Below are positions 27,010 through 35,744 of a stretch of DNA of 64,000 nt, piece after piece; position 1 is the first letter of the stretch; each line of letters starts with the position of its first letter. Under the pieces are notes generated by a model, which saw only the letters and a program-made list of their open reading frames with translations, did not search any database and was not told where the DNA came from. This DNA comes from Streptomyces nodosus (GTDB lineage Bacteria; Actinomycetota; Actinomycetes; Streptomycetales; Streptomycetaceae), in the NCBI RefSeq assembly GCF_008704995.1, contig NZ_CP023747.1, positions 62,001-126,000 of the forward strand, written 5' to 3'. A program made the position numbers and the translations under genes.

Positions 27010-27330
27010 GACTTTCGTGCAAAGCCAACCGGACCGGATACCTCAAGGCGTTCAAAGGCTTCGAGGCGGAGCCGGAGGAGTCAACGACGAACGCGATCAC
27101 GTCCACCTCCTGGTGCACTACCGCCCCAAGGTCGCCGCCTCAAGCTGGTCAACGGCCTCAAGAGCGCCTCCGCCCGCCGGATACGCCAGAAGTTTCACCG
27201 GCCAGATCAACCGCGCCGTCCGCACGGGCACCTGCGGTCACCCTCGCACTTCTCCGCATCATGCGGCGGAACACTGCTGTCGCTCGTCCACCAGTACATC
27301 GAGCAGCAAGACGTCCGCTCCAAGGTGCAC
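27010..27330 (+). pseudogene. IS200/IS605 TnpA (Y1 transposase) remnant
   Basis: Joining frames gives VNDERDHVHLLVHYRPKVAA, KLVNGLKSASARRIRQKF, INRAVRTGHLRSPSHFSASC and GGTLLSLVHQYIEQQ. This is the IS200 TnpA pattern, including the HVHLLV HUH motif. At least two frameshifts and a missing N-terminus make it non-functional. Confidence 0.8.
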
Positions 27331-28027
27331 GTCAGAGCAGGCTTGGGACGCGTCCTCCCCAGTGTGAACGCCGGGGCCTTTTTCACCGGTCCCGGCGCAG
27401 TCGACGCTGGGGACCGCTGGTCGGGCATCGACGTGCCGTTCCTCATCGCGGGCAACCTCGCCAATGCGCTGGACGGCTGATTGGGGAGCCTCTACGAAGA
27501 GTTCACCGCCAGGCAACTGAGACCTGCCGTCGAGCTCCACGATTTATCGGGTGTCCTCCTGCCCAGCTGACCGGAGGTCAACGTCGGGTGCATCCCAGCG
27601 GATGAGTTCGGCCCACCCGGGCCGAACTGGTGCGCTGTCTTCGGTGAGGCCGTGCAGCTCAATACCGCCGGGCCATGACCACCCTGCCTGTCCTGGCATC
27701 GCGCTTTGCACTCATCCACCTGTACCGAAGGGGGAGCTACCCCGAGTGTCGTGGAGTCCGACGATCTTGTTTCAGGCGGACCGCTGGCAGGCTTCCTGTT
27801 GCCGCCGCGAGTCGGGGTCATATTCGACGGACGGTACCCGGTCGGAAGCAGGAAGGAGCCGTTCCTCGTTGTACCGCGCCCCCACTGAAAGATGGCCTGG
27901 CCGAAGTCCCGCCACGCCCTGTGCCGTCACTCGCCTCGGCCTTCGCGTCGTCGTACGAGTCCGCAACGGAGCCGACCGAGGTGATGGCACCGATGCCCGC
28001 GAGCCGACATTGACTGAGGCTTTTCCA
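27331..28027. other. intergenic region with one hairpin
   Basis: No gene is supported. An inverted repeat CGCCGGG/CCCGGCG (27369-27375, 27391-27397), with a T-tract in the loop, lies just past the IS200 remnant and could be a relic of its right-end hairpin. Confidence 0.4.
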
Positions 28028-28345
28028 TCATTGGTCTGAGCTGGCCAGATGCAGGGTGAGAACGGCCTGGACGAGGCAGGTGATCCGGGTGGTCGAGCAC
28101 CGGAGCTTCGAAGGAGCCACCAGGACTTGAGGGTGGCCATGGCCTGCTCGACGAGTGCGCGGATCTTCGCGTGGGACCCGGTTCACCGGCTGCTGACCGG
28201 TGGAAAGGGTCTCCCATCGCCCCCAGCACGGGTACGGACCGTGCCGTCGGCACCCCGATAGCCCTTGTCGGCCCAGCACTTGATGTCCGCCTCGGCAAGG
28301 GCGTCGACGATGCCGTGTTCGCGGGCCGCGCGGACGGCGTGGGAC
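28028..28345 (-). pseudogene. IS5-type (DDE_Tnp_4) transposase, C-terminal fragment
   Basis: Minus-strand frames give AREHGIVDALAEADIKCWAD, KGYRGADGTVR, then after a frame change GRWETLSTGQQPVNRV, and finally LRCSTTRITCLVQAVLTLHL to a stop. It parallels the complete copy at 31341-32111. It is truncated and frameshifted, and abuts head to head another copy on the plus strand. Confidence 0.75.
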
Positions 28346-29026
28346 GGGCCGGCACCCGCTGGCGTCGACTCACCTGCGGCCGAAAGGCGTTGATGGCCCT
28401 GGCGCACCTGCGTTACGGTCACACGTTCGCCCAGCTCGCGGCCGGGTTCGGCGTCGGCCTGGCCACGGCGCACCGCTACGTCAGCGAGGCCGTGGATGTC
28501 CTGGCCGTCCTCGCCCCCACGCTCCAGCAGGCCATGGCCGTCGCCGCACGGAAGGCGTTCGTGATCCTGGACGGGACCCTGCTGCCCATCGACTGCATCG
28601 CGGCCGCCCGCCCCTTCTACTCCGGCAAGCATCGCAGGCACGGCATGAATGTCCAGGTCCTCACTGACCCGTTCGGGAAGCTCGTCTGGGCTTCGTCGGC
28701 CCTGCCCGGCGCCGTCCACGACATCAAGGCGGCCCGCACCCACGCCTGCTCGACGCCCTCAACGCCAGCAGCGTCCCTTGCTGGGCCGACAAGGCGTACC
28801 AGGGCTCCGGCCCGCCGCCCGCGTCCCCTTCCGCGGCCGCTGGGACAAGCTCTCCACCGGGAAGAAGGCCGTCAACCGCGCTCACGCGAAGATCCGCGCA
28901 CTCGGCGAACAGGCCATGGCCATCCTCAAGTCCTGGCGCCTGCTGCGGAAGCTCCGCTGCAGCACCAACCGCATCACCGGCCTGGTCAAGGCCGTCCTGA
29001 CCCTGGAGCTGACCGCCTCGACCTGA
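28346..29026 (+). pseudogene. IS5-type (DDE_Tnp_4) transposase, frameshifted
   Basis: The plus strand reads TRWRRLTCGRKALMALAHLR, YGHTFAQLAAGFGVGLATAH, VILDGTLLPIDCIAA and FYSGKHRRHGMNVQVLTDPF, then AVHDIKAARTH. A frameshift near 28735 follows, after which VPFRGRWDKLSTGKKAVNRA continues to the stop. The N-terminal ~30 residues are missing. Confidence 0.8.
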
Positions 29027-29060
29027 GGATGAAGGCCTCGCTGCCTCCTATACTCCTGGC

Positions 29061-29396
29061 GTGTCTGATACGTCGAACCTCTTCCATGTTTCGTCCGTGC
29101 TCAATCGGCAGTCGATCGCACAGCATGGCCTGGATTGGACCCGCATGGGGGCCGCACCGGGAATCGCCGGCAGCCGCCGCCCTGAGGTGGAGGGGAGCTT
29201 CGTCTGTCGGGGCGAGGAGGAAGCAGAGTTCTTCCTTGAGATCATCAACAACACCGGTGGACCGGTTGATCTCTGGTCCGTGGACGGCGTCGATGAAGGG
29301 TTGCTCCTCGACAACGGCAATGGATTCGTCTATCTGCCCGGCCGCATACCAGCCGCGCGAGTCCGCCTCGTGCGATCAGACGTTCCTCCTGCTTGA
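29061..29396 (+). CDS. hypothetical protein, possible ADP-ribosyltransferase/DarT-like fold
   Basis: A 111-aa protein starting GTG. The N-terminus LFHVSSVLNRQSIAQHGLDW resembles the opening F/YH-x-T/S-x-x-x-N-x-x-SI-x-x-x-GL of DarT and RNA 2'-phosphotransferase-like proteins. GAAPGIAGSRRPEVEGSFVC and FFLEIINNTGGPVDLWSVDG follow. Families with this sequence are common, uncharacterised singletons in Streptomyces. The fold assignment is my inference from a short motif. Confidence 0.6.
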   Translation: MSDTSNLFHVSSVLNRQSIAQHGLDWTRMGAAPGIAGSRRPEVEGSFVCRGEEEAEFFLEIINNTGGPVDLWSVDGVDEGLLLDNGNGFVYLPGRIPAARVRLVRSDVPPA

Positions 29397-29399
29397 TTT

Positions 29400-29545
29400 C
29401 TGACTTCGCGCGGTGTACGGCTGGGGCCAGGCCGACGCGGAATCCGGCTGCGAGCTCGGCGAAGGTGTGGTTGCAGCGCATGTGGTTCGTCAGCGCGTGG
29501 CGACTGCAGGTCAGCGTCGTCGGGTGCCGATCTGTCACCGCCTAG
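29400..29545 (-). pseudogene. IS5-type transposase scrap
   Basis: The minus strand reads ALTNHMRCNHTFAELAAGFR, then VGLAPAVHR, matching the HTH region of the DDE_Tnp_4 transposases at 28346 and 31341. No more of the gene is present. Confidence 0.5.
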
Positions 29546-29802
29546 CGGCCAGCTCCCGCCGAAGCAGTCGCAGTGCGGAAGTGGATAGATCCAGCCCGGA
29601 TGGGTGGCAAGAACTCGGGGCTCCAGGCGGAGAAGGGTGCTGTTGGGCGACAACCCATCTACGTGGAGCTTCGTTGTCCCGCCACCGCTCGATCTCACAA
29701 CCAGGTTGGAAGGGCTCAGTGAGAGCGGCTCCACCAGAAAGGTCCTGGTCAGACGGCGCTTTCTAGGGGTCGTCGCAACACGTGGTCGTGTTGATCAGGC
29801 TG

Positions 29803-29962
29803 CGAGCAGTTTATGCAGGCGCTCGGCCGGGGGTTTCCCAGCCGAGCGTTTTGCGTGGGCGGCCGTTGAGTTCGGCGGTGACGGCGTCCAGGTGTTCGCG
29901 GGTGTGGGCGGATAGGTCGGTGCCCTTGGGGACGTACTGTCGCAGCAGGCCGTTGGGGGTTC
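29803..29962 (-). pseudogene. IS30-family transposase, C-terminal fragment
   Basis: The minus strand reads [40 protein letters not shown] and [12 protein letters not shown], then stop. This is the highly conserved IS30 C-terminus. The catalytic core upstream is missing. Confidence 0.85.
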
Positions 29963-30102
29963 TCCGTATCGGTGGACGGCAGGACGAGGGAAGAGAAGGG
30001 GTGTGTCAGGCGGCTCGGCGGCGGCGCAGTTCGAACACGCCGACTTACACAGTCACAGACATGTTCCGGCTGGTCTGCCGGACGGGACTTGGGCTGCAAT
30101 GT

Positions 30103-30513
30103 TCAGCGGGCGTCGAAGTGCCGACGTGCGGTTTCAATCTCGTCGTTGTGGTCGGTCGCCCACTGGGCAAGGAGGGTGACGATGGTACGGAGGCTGCTGC
30201 CGAGCGGGGTGAGTTCGTATTCGACCCGTGGAGGGACTTCTGCGTAGGCAGTGCGCTTGACGAGTCCGTCGCGTTGCAGATGGCGCAGGGTGAGGGTGAG
30301 CATCCGCTGGGAGATGCCCGGGACGCTCTGGTGGAGTGCGCTGAACCGCAGGGGCCCGGAGAGGGCGAGGATACCGATGATGAGGACGGACCATTTGTCG
30401 CCGACGCGGTCCAGGGTCTCGCGGATGGGGCGGCCGTTGTCCGGCCAGGATGCACAGGGATGAGGCAGCGCCACAGGTGCTGAGACCATTGGGGCGGTGG
30501 GGGTTCCTGACAT
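30103..30513 (-). CDS. HxlR-family transcriptional regulator
   Basis: A 136-aa winged-helix protein. HxlR pattern: CASWPDNGRPIRETLDRVGD, KWSVLIIGILALSGPLRFSA, VPGISQRMLTLTLRHLQRDG and VEYELTPLGSSL. It carries one N-terminal Cys in the usual place for a redox- or electrophile-sensing HxlR. It is divergent from the SDR gene, with a palindromic operator in the 80-bp gap. Confidence 0.93.
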   Translation of the reverse strand: MSGTPTAPMVSAPVALPHPCASWPDNGRPIRETLDRVGDKWSVLIIGILALSGPLRFSALHQSVPGISQRMLTLTLRHLQRDGLVKRTAYAEVPPRVEYELTPLGSSLRTIVTLLAQWATDHNDEIETARRHFDAR

Positions 30514-30556
30514 GAATGTGCCTTTTGTAAGCGTGGCTACGCATCACTAGCGTGGG

Positions 30557-30575
30557 GTTACGAACACATCGTAAC
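30557..30575. promoter_or_regulatory. probable HxlR operator
   Basis: Perfect arms GTTACGA/TCGTAAC are separated by 5 bp, inside the hxlR-SDR divergent gap and 18 bp ahead of the SDR start. Confidence 0.65.
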
Positions 30576-30593
30576 TATCGCGAGGAGCATGGA

Positions 30594-31289
30594 ATGTCTT
30601 GCACCATAGCCGTGGTTGGTGCGGGTCCCGGCCTGGGGCGTGCCATCGCCCGCCGATTTGGTTCGGCAGGGCACCCCGTCGCCTTGATCTCCCGTACCCG
30701 GGGCAAGTTGGAGCCGATCGCTGAGTCACTGAGGGGCGAGGGAATCACGGTAGGAGTCTTCCCTGCCGACGTCACTGATACGGAAGGACTTACCTCCGCC
30801 CTCAGCTCCGCAGCCGCGGAACTGGGACGGATCGGCCTGCTGTCCTATAGTCCCGGCACCAACTTGGACCACACCTCGAGCCAGGGGCCCGACGTCGCCG
30901 CGTGGGGCTTCACCAGTGCACTTCAGACCACGGCTGCTTCAGCCCGTGCACAGTTCGAGCTGATCGTCGCGGGTGCCCTGACCGCGTCGCGGGCAGTCCT
31001 GCCGGCCATGCGCGAGTCCGGTGACGGTGCCCTGCTATTCACCACTGGCATGTCCGCTGTCAGGCCTATGCCGATGATGGGCAACACCGGAATCGCGATG
31101 GCGGGGCTGCGTAACTGGGCCAGCGCCATCCACGGCGATCTGGCGAGGGAGGGCGTGTACGTCGGGCACCTCTCGATCGGACTGCCGATCGTGCCGGGCT
31201 CGGGGGACGGCGACCCGGACGCGATTGCCGAGCGTTGGTTCCAACTCGCCCAGACGCGCGACACCTTCGAGGCAACTGTGGGATTCTGA
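30594..31289 (+). CDS. SDR family oxidoreductase
   Basis: A 231-aa protein (ATG 30594, GAGGAG six bases upstream). The Rossmann motif is VVGAGPGLGRAIARRF, with ISRTRGKL and PADVTDTEGL following. The usual NNAG is replaced by SYSPGTN, and the usual YxxxK is not seen (MPMMGNTGIAMAGLRNWASA). It may be a divergent or catalytically altered SDR. The HxlR operator upstream suggests inducible expression. Confidence 0.85.
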   Translation: MSCTIAVVGAGPGLGRAIARRFGSAGHPVALISRTRGKLEPIAESLRGEGITVGVFPADVTDTEGLTSALSSAAAELGRIGLLSYSPGTNLDHTSSQGPDVAAWGFTSALQTTAASARAQFELIVAGALTASRAVLPAMRESGDGALLFTTGMSAVRPMPMMGNTGIAMAGLRNWASAIHGDLAREGVYVGHLSIGLPIVPGSGDGDPDAIAERWFQLAQTRDTFEATVGF

Positions 31290-31333
31290 CCTCCCAAAAG
31301 AACTGCGCGGACCTGGCGATTTCCATACAGCGA

Positions 31334-32219
31334 GGTCTTTTCAACCTGCTGGTGAGCTGGCGTGATGCAGGGTGAGGACAGCTTGGACCAGGCCCGTGAT
31401 GCGGGTGGTCGAGCAGCGGAGTTTGCGAAGGAGTCGCCAGTTCTTGAGGGTAGCCATGGCTTGTCCGACGAGGGCACGGATTTTGGCCTGGGATCGGTTC
31501 ACGGCCTGCTGACCTGTGGAAAGTGTCTCCCATCGGCCGCGGAACGGAACCCGGACCGTACCGCGGGCGCCCTGGTAGCCCTTGTCCGCCCAGCAAGGGA
31601 TTCGGGCCTGGTCGAGGGCGTTGATGATGCCGTGTTCGCGGGCCGCCCGAACGTCGTGAACGGCTCCTGGCAGTGCGGGCGAGGCCCATAGCAGCCGGCC
31701 GAACGGATCGGCGATGACCTGCACGTTCATGCCGTGCTTCTTATGCTTCCCCGAGTAGAAGGGCCGGTCGGCGGCGATCCGGTCGATGGGGAGGAGCGTC
31801 CCGTCGAGCAGGACGTACGCTTTCGTCGAAGCAGCCCGGACGGCCTCGTCGAGGGTCGGTGCCAGTGCGGCCAGCAGGTCGACGGCCTCGCTGATGTAGC
31901 GGTAGACCGTGCTCGTCCCGACCCCGAAACCCGCCGCGAGCTGGGCGTACGTGGTTCCGTTCCGCAGATGCGCCAACACCAGCAGGGCTTGACGGCCGAC
32001 CGGGAGCCGACGCCAGCGGCTCTTGATCCGACGATGGTGTTCTCGCAGGCGAGCAGCGAGGAAGGACAGGGATCGACTGGACACGTCCAGCCCACACGGG
32101 TAGACAAGCATGCGAAGCCTCTGGTGGGTACCGGGTGATCTTGGTCGTGAACCCGTCTACCAGGGGCTTCACTCATCTGTCGACCCAACTGACCAGCTCA
32201 CGAGGCAAGTTGGCAAAGG
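31334..32219 (-). mobile_element. IS5-type insertion sequence (DDE_Tnp_4)
   Basis: Imperfect terminal repeats lie at 31334-31360 and 32193-32219. Both contain GTGAGCTGG near the inner edge and a CTTT...CAAC outer block. The 0.89-kb unit contains one transposase frame. Boundaries are approximate and no target duplication was identified. Relatives of this element supply the fragments at 28-29.5 kb. Confidence 0.7.
31341..32111 (-). CDS. IS5-type transposase (HTH_Tnp_4 + DDE_Tnp_4)
   Basis: A 256-aa intact frame. The HTH is LAHLRNGTTYAQLAAGFGVG, then TSTVYRYISEAV. In the DDE core, LLDGTLLPIDRIAADRPFYS gives the first Asp, ALPGAVHDVRAAREHGII the second, and CWADKGYQGARGTVRVPFRG and GRWETLSTGQQAVNRSQAKI the third acidic region. 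The C-terminus is LRCSTTRITGLVQAVLTLHH. It may be an active copy. Confidence 0.88.
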   Translation of the reverse strand: MLVYPCGLDVSSRSLSFLAARLREHHRRIKSRWRRLPVGRQALLVLAHLRNGTTYAQLAAGFGVGTSTVYRYISEAVDLLAALAPTLDEAVRAASTKAYVLLDGTLLPIDRIAADRPFYSGKHKKHGMNVQVIADPFGRLLWASPALPGAVHDVRAAREHGIINALDQARIPCWADKGYQGARGTVRVPFRGRWETLSTGQQAVNRSQAKIRALVGQAMATLKNWRLLRKLRCSTTRITGLVQAVLTLHHASSPAG

Positions 32220-32220
32220 C

Positions 32221-32823
32221 TCATTGGTGCACGGCGGCGGTGACGTCGCCTCCTGCGGCGTCGACGCGGCGGGCGAAGTCTGCGGCGTCATAGCCGCCGG
32301 TGGTGGCGGAGCCGTAGGAGCGTTCTTCGGTGTGGTCGGCGCGTTGGATGACGTTGCGGCGGATGCCAGGTGAGTCGGTGCGGCTGCCGGAGGGGTGCAG
32401 GTAGGCGGTTTTTGCGAGGCGGACGGTGAAGGCCAGGCGCAGTCCTTGGCGGGCTGCTTCGGCGATCAGGGGGCGTAGGCGGGTGGAGCCGGAAGCGATG
32501 GCCTGGGCGGCGACGCGGCCGGCGCCGGTTCCGGTGGGGGTGATCAGGACGGCTTTGCGGCGGACGCGGGCGGGTGTGCCGGAGGTGGTGGTACGGCGGG
32601 TGGTGTGGCGGGCGGCGATGGTAGCAAGTTCGGGCAGGTCGGTGATGCCGCCGGCCTCGATGGCGGTCAGGACGTGGCGCAGGGCGGTGATGAAGGCTGC
32701 GCCTTTGTTTTGGGTGTAGAACTGCGAGACGAGGGAGGGGTCTCGGTTGATGATGCGGGCGATGTCGCGTTTGGTGTAGCCCGCTGCCTGGAGCTGGTCG
32801 GCGAGCTGGGCGGCCTCGTTCAA
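32221..32823 (-). CDS. hypothetical HTH protein, plasmid-type (start uncertain)
   Basis: About 200 aa from a TTG at 32823. The N-terminus reads LADQLQAAGYTKRDIARIIN, then RDPSLVSQFYTQNKGAAF, a helix-turn-helix of the type seen in accessory proteins of Streptomyces plasmids. An Arg/Thr-rich middle follows (ARHTTRRTTTSG), then RADHTEERSYGSATTGGYDA and a C-terminal helix. A better ATG at 32855 is one base out of frame, so the start may have been lost by an indel. It may be a plasmid regulator. Confidence 0.6.
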   Translation of the reverse strand: MNEAAQLADQLQAAGYTKRDIARIINRDPSLVSQFYTQNKGAAFITALRHVLTAIEAGGITDLPELATIAARHTTRRTTTSGTPARVRRKAVLITPTGTGAGRVAAQAIASGSTRLRPLIAEAARQGLRLAFTVRLAKTAYLHPSGSRTDSPGIRRNVIQRADHTEERSYGSATTGGYDAADFARRVDAAGGDVTAAVHQ

Positions 32824-32854
32824 CTGGCGCGGTGCGGCGGGGACGTGGCGGCAT

Positions 32855-33252
32855 CAGTTCTGTCCCCCGTTCCGGGCAAGGGCGATACGTCCGGCGTCGC
32901 GCAGAGCGAGGGGTTCTTCCTCGGTGGTGGGGGGCGGCCACGTGGTGGGTGAGGTGGCCCTTCAGGAGGTAGTCGCCGGGTTGGTGGTGATAGGGCCAGT
33001 TCTGGGGCTGGGTGAGGTAGAGGGCGTCGGTGCGGAAGGCGACGACGCTGCCGGGCGGGGTGTGCAGGGCGCCGGCGTAGGTGTCGTCGTCGCGGTGGCG
33101 TTGGGTAAGCAGGGCGGCGCGGGCGCCAGACCAGATCGCGGCAGCCCATTCGGGGTGGGCGTTGGGATCCCGGGCCAAGCCGGTGGGCTTCTGCCAGGTG
33201 ATCAGCTCGTCATCGAAGCCGATGATTTCCTCTGCTCGGTTGTGCGGCTGAA
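32855..33252 (-). pseudogene. C-terminal remnant of a plasmid-type protein, frameshifted
   Basis: The minus strand reads FDDELITWQKPTGLARDPNA, HPEWAAAIWSGARAALLTQR, VVAFRTDALYLTQPQNWPYH and GDYLLKGHLTHHVAAP. One extra C in a C6 run then shifts out of the frame TTEEEPLALRDAGRIALARN, which would end at 32857. There is no start codon and stops lie just upstream. It is the tail of a gene whose 5' part was lost at the junction with the AlbA_2 gene. Confidence 0.65.
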
Positions 33253-33260
33253 CGTCCCGG

Positions 33261-34520
33261 TTACAGACCGAACTGGTTCATCAGATCCGCGCACAGTTCG
33301 TTGGCACTGCTGCGCCCCTCGTCGTCGGCCGCCGCCGGGGAGAGCGCTGTGTGCGCGGGTTGGAGGTAATGGGGCCGGCGGGCGTACGGCGGTGTGTTCT
33401 CGGGGCCGTCACCCCACGTGGAGGTGAGCGGCGCCAGGGCTCTGGGCCCGTCCGGAGAGATGATCGCCGCCGTGAGTTGCAGCGTGCTGTCCAGGCGGAG
33501 CTTCCTTTGCTGCTCCTGGGCGGTGGCGATGAAGTCGAAGCAGCATGCCGTCACCAGGCGCTCGGACACGGGGAGGGCATCGTCTTGGCCCGGGGGCTCC
33601 TCCCTCTCACGGATGAAGGACAGATTGGCCGCCATCACCACGGTGCCGTCATAGTGCAGCTCGGTGATGACCTCCCGGTTCATGGGCAACTCGAAGTTGT
33701 TGCATACCCAGCGGCGCAGTCCTGGGCGCGGGTTGAGCCGGGTGTCCCCCATCCCGACAAGGGGGCCAGGCACCGTCTTCCGGGTAAGTAAGGCCTGGGC
33801 TCGCTTCGTGGCGGCCTTCAGGACGGCGCGTGCCTCATCCCTGTCCATCGTGTAGGCCCCACGGGGGAGGGGGCGCTGCGGGCGGGAAACTGCGACGAAC
33901 CATGCCGACGGAGCTGTGGCGTGTGCGGCGATGGTCTTGGTGGTGAAGTCGATGTGGCGCTGGATTTCTTCCTCTGCCCGGCCGATGCGGGCGAAGCGGT
34001 CGCGGTAGGCGCGCTCGATCTGGTGCTCTGCCATCCAGGCGGTGTGGTCGTTGTCCCGGTACGGGACGACCGCGGCCTGCTGGTCCTTGTCCTTGGCGGC
34101 GGTGCCGTACACGAAGTGCGGTGCCAGCTCGCTGGCCGGCACATCGACGACCAGGACGGTCTTCGTCCCGTCGCTCAGCTCGAATATGTCCAGGTCCGGC
34201 AGGTAGGGCTGGACATGGTTGCGGATCCACTGGGCGTACTGCTGCCGGTTGACCTCGTCGGGGTCGATGCCCACCAGGGCAGTCGTCTTGTCCTGGACCC
34301 CGAAGATGATCAGCCCGCCACGGGTGTTGGCCATGGCGGCTACGTCCTTGGCGAACTCGTTCCACCGGCCGTCCCTGAGCGGCTGAGGGAGTGCCTCCTT
34401 CCAGTCCAGGTCGTCGGACTCCTCCAGGTGGTCCGCTGCGGCCTGGCGGACCATATCGAAGGTGAGGGGGCCGGGCGGGCATCCGAGGTGTTCGTGGAGT
34501 CTTGTCCATGTGCGTGCCAT
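33261..34520 (-). CDS. AlbA_2 (Schlafen-type) putative DNA-binding protein
   Basis: A 419-aa protein (ATG 34520). The N-terminal AlbA_2 domain has ESDDLDWKEALP (34-45) and FAKDVAAMANTRGGLIIFGV (56-75), then GIDPDEV and IRNHVQPYLPDLDIF. The remaining ~280 residues are unique, with no HATPase or helicase motif. AlbA_2/Schlafen domains occur in regulators and in several prokaryotic defence proteins. It sits at the left edge of the defence-rich region. Confidence 0.85.
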   Translation of the reverse strand: MARTWTRLHEHLGCPPGPLTFDMVRQAAADHLEESDDLDWKEALPQPLRDGRWNEFAKDVAAMANTRGGLIIFGVQDKTTALVGIDPDEVNRQQYAQWIRNHVQPYLPDLDIFELSDGTKTVLVVDVPASELAPHFVYGTAAKDKDQQAAVVPYRDNDHTAWMAEHQIERAYRDRFARIGRAEEEIQRHIDFTTKTIAAHATAPSAWFVAVSRPQRPLPRGAYTMDRDEARAVLKAATKRAQALLTRKTVPGPLVGMGDTRLNPRPGLRRWVCNNFELPMNREVITELHYDGTVVMAANLSFIREREEPPGQDDALPVSERLVTACCFDFIATAQEQQRKLRLDSTLQLTAAIISPDGPRALAPLTSTWGDGPENTPPYARRPHYLQPAHTALSPAAADDEGRSSANELCADLMNQFGL

Positions 34521-34709
34521 GCGCGGCAGCGTAGGACGCTTTCCCCGCGTTGGGCAGGCATTGATTAACACTTCAGGCGACTGATGGCTCACCCTGAATA
34601 GGAGAGCCCCGGTACTCACTCGGAACACATCGGGCGCCGCTGCTGTCTGGCGGCCTCCCGGACTCGGCAAGGGGCGAGAACCGTTTCCGCCGACGTCCCG
34701 GAGGCCGTT

Positions 34710-35411
34710 GTGCTGTTCCATCTGCTCCACTACCTGGCCGACCTGGCGGCTGTTCCTGACGGCGACGCCCTGGCGCTGCTGCGCGACCTGACCGGCACCG
34801 CCTACGGGACGGCTCGCCTGGTTCGGCTGCTGCGGCGTCCCGGCCGGCGCCGGGGCCGCCGGGTGGTAGAACCGGGCATGACCTTCATAACGCCGGGCAT
34901 GGCCGCTGCTGGCATCAAGGCCACGGGCAGCGTGGCCAGCGCTCTGATCGGACGGTACCGGCCCACGGGCGTGCCCCGGCTGGGCAGCAACGAGGACCGC
35001 GCAGAGGCCTACCGGCGGCTGCTGGACGCCTCCGCCCGCTCGTTCGGTTACGCCTACCAGTTCGCCCACCTCCGGCGTGAGGCCGGGCGGTCGGCGAACA
35101 AGGTGTTGCTGGGCCAGTTGCCCCAAGCGTGGGAACTCAGCAGCGAACTCATCGGCGCGCTGCAGGGCGTGCGGCTGTGCGGCAGCGTGCACGTCATCGC
35201 CGCAGCGGAGACCCTCGTTGCCGCGACCGGCGACCTGGATCTGAACGAGAAGAACGCCGGCCGCTTCCAGCAGCAGGCCGATGCTGTGGTGGCCGCCCGC
35301 GATGCGTTCCTGGACGTCTGCCGGGAAGACCTCACCTATACCGCCCGCTGGTGGCAGGTGCGTCGACGGATCAAGGAGCGCCGCTTCCTGCGCGAGCAGG
35401 CCGAGCGCTGA
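34710..35411 (+). CDS. hypothetical protein
   Basis: A 233-aa frame from a GTG at 34710. The N-terminal ~50 residues are Leu/Arg rich (RLVRLLRRPGRRRGRRVV), and a small Ala/Gly-rich stretch (GMAAAGIKATGSVASALIG) might associate with membrane. The C-terminal two-thirds is predicted helical (EDRAEAYRRLLDASARSFGY, LNEKNAGRFQQQADAVVAAR). No family is recognised. An internal ATG at 34878 is an alternative start. Confidence 0.65.
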   Translation: MLFHLLHYLADLAAVPDGDALALLRDLTGTAYGTARLVRLLRRPGRRRGRRVVEPGMTFITPGMAAAGIKATGSVASALIGRYRPTGVPRLGSNEDRAEAYRRLLDASARSFGYAYQFAHLRREAGRSANKVLLGQLPQAWELSSELIGALQGVRLCGSVHVIAAAETLVAATGDLDLNEKNAGRFQQQADAVVAARDAFLDVCREDLTYTARWWQVRRRIKERRFLREQAER

Positions 35412-35531
35412 GGTGCCGGCGGTGGCGCGGTCGGCGCATGCCACCACTGCCCCTGCACGGGGAGGCACCCGGTCCGGGTGAAGCTCCGCGTGACGACGAA
35501 CCCTGACAGTCTTCAGCGCGTCGTGCCGAAC

Positions 35532-35744
35532 ATGGAGCCGATCAACGAACTGCACCTGAGGGAACCCGGGCTGGTCGTCGTCGACGTCGCGGCCGTCGAC
35601 GACCGCACCGCCCTCGCCTTTCAGCAGGAGCTGGCCTCTCTGTGGGCCACCGCCATCGCCGACCGCACCACGCGTGACCCAGGTCAGCCTGGTGTCCGGC
35701 TGCGCTGCTACCTGGACCTGCGCCAGGACGTCGTCGTCGAATGA
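35532..35744 (+). CDS. DUF6207 family protein
   Basis: A 70-aa protein. MEPINELHLREPGLVVVDVA, LAFQQELASLWATAIADRTT and RDPGQPGVRLRCYLDLR match DUF6207, a small Streptomyces family of unknown function. The frame is open further upstream, but the family starts at this Met. Confidence 0.75.
   Translation: MEPINELHLREPGLVVVDVAAVDDRTALAFQQELASLWATAIADRTTRDPGQPGVRLRCYLDLRQDVVVE

Noticed and set aside
27331..27480. Short plus-strand frame ending at 27480
   Set aside because: Continuation of the degraded IS200 region; no start, no ribosome site, no recognisable domain.
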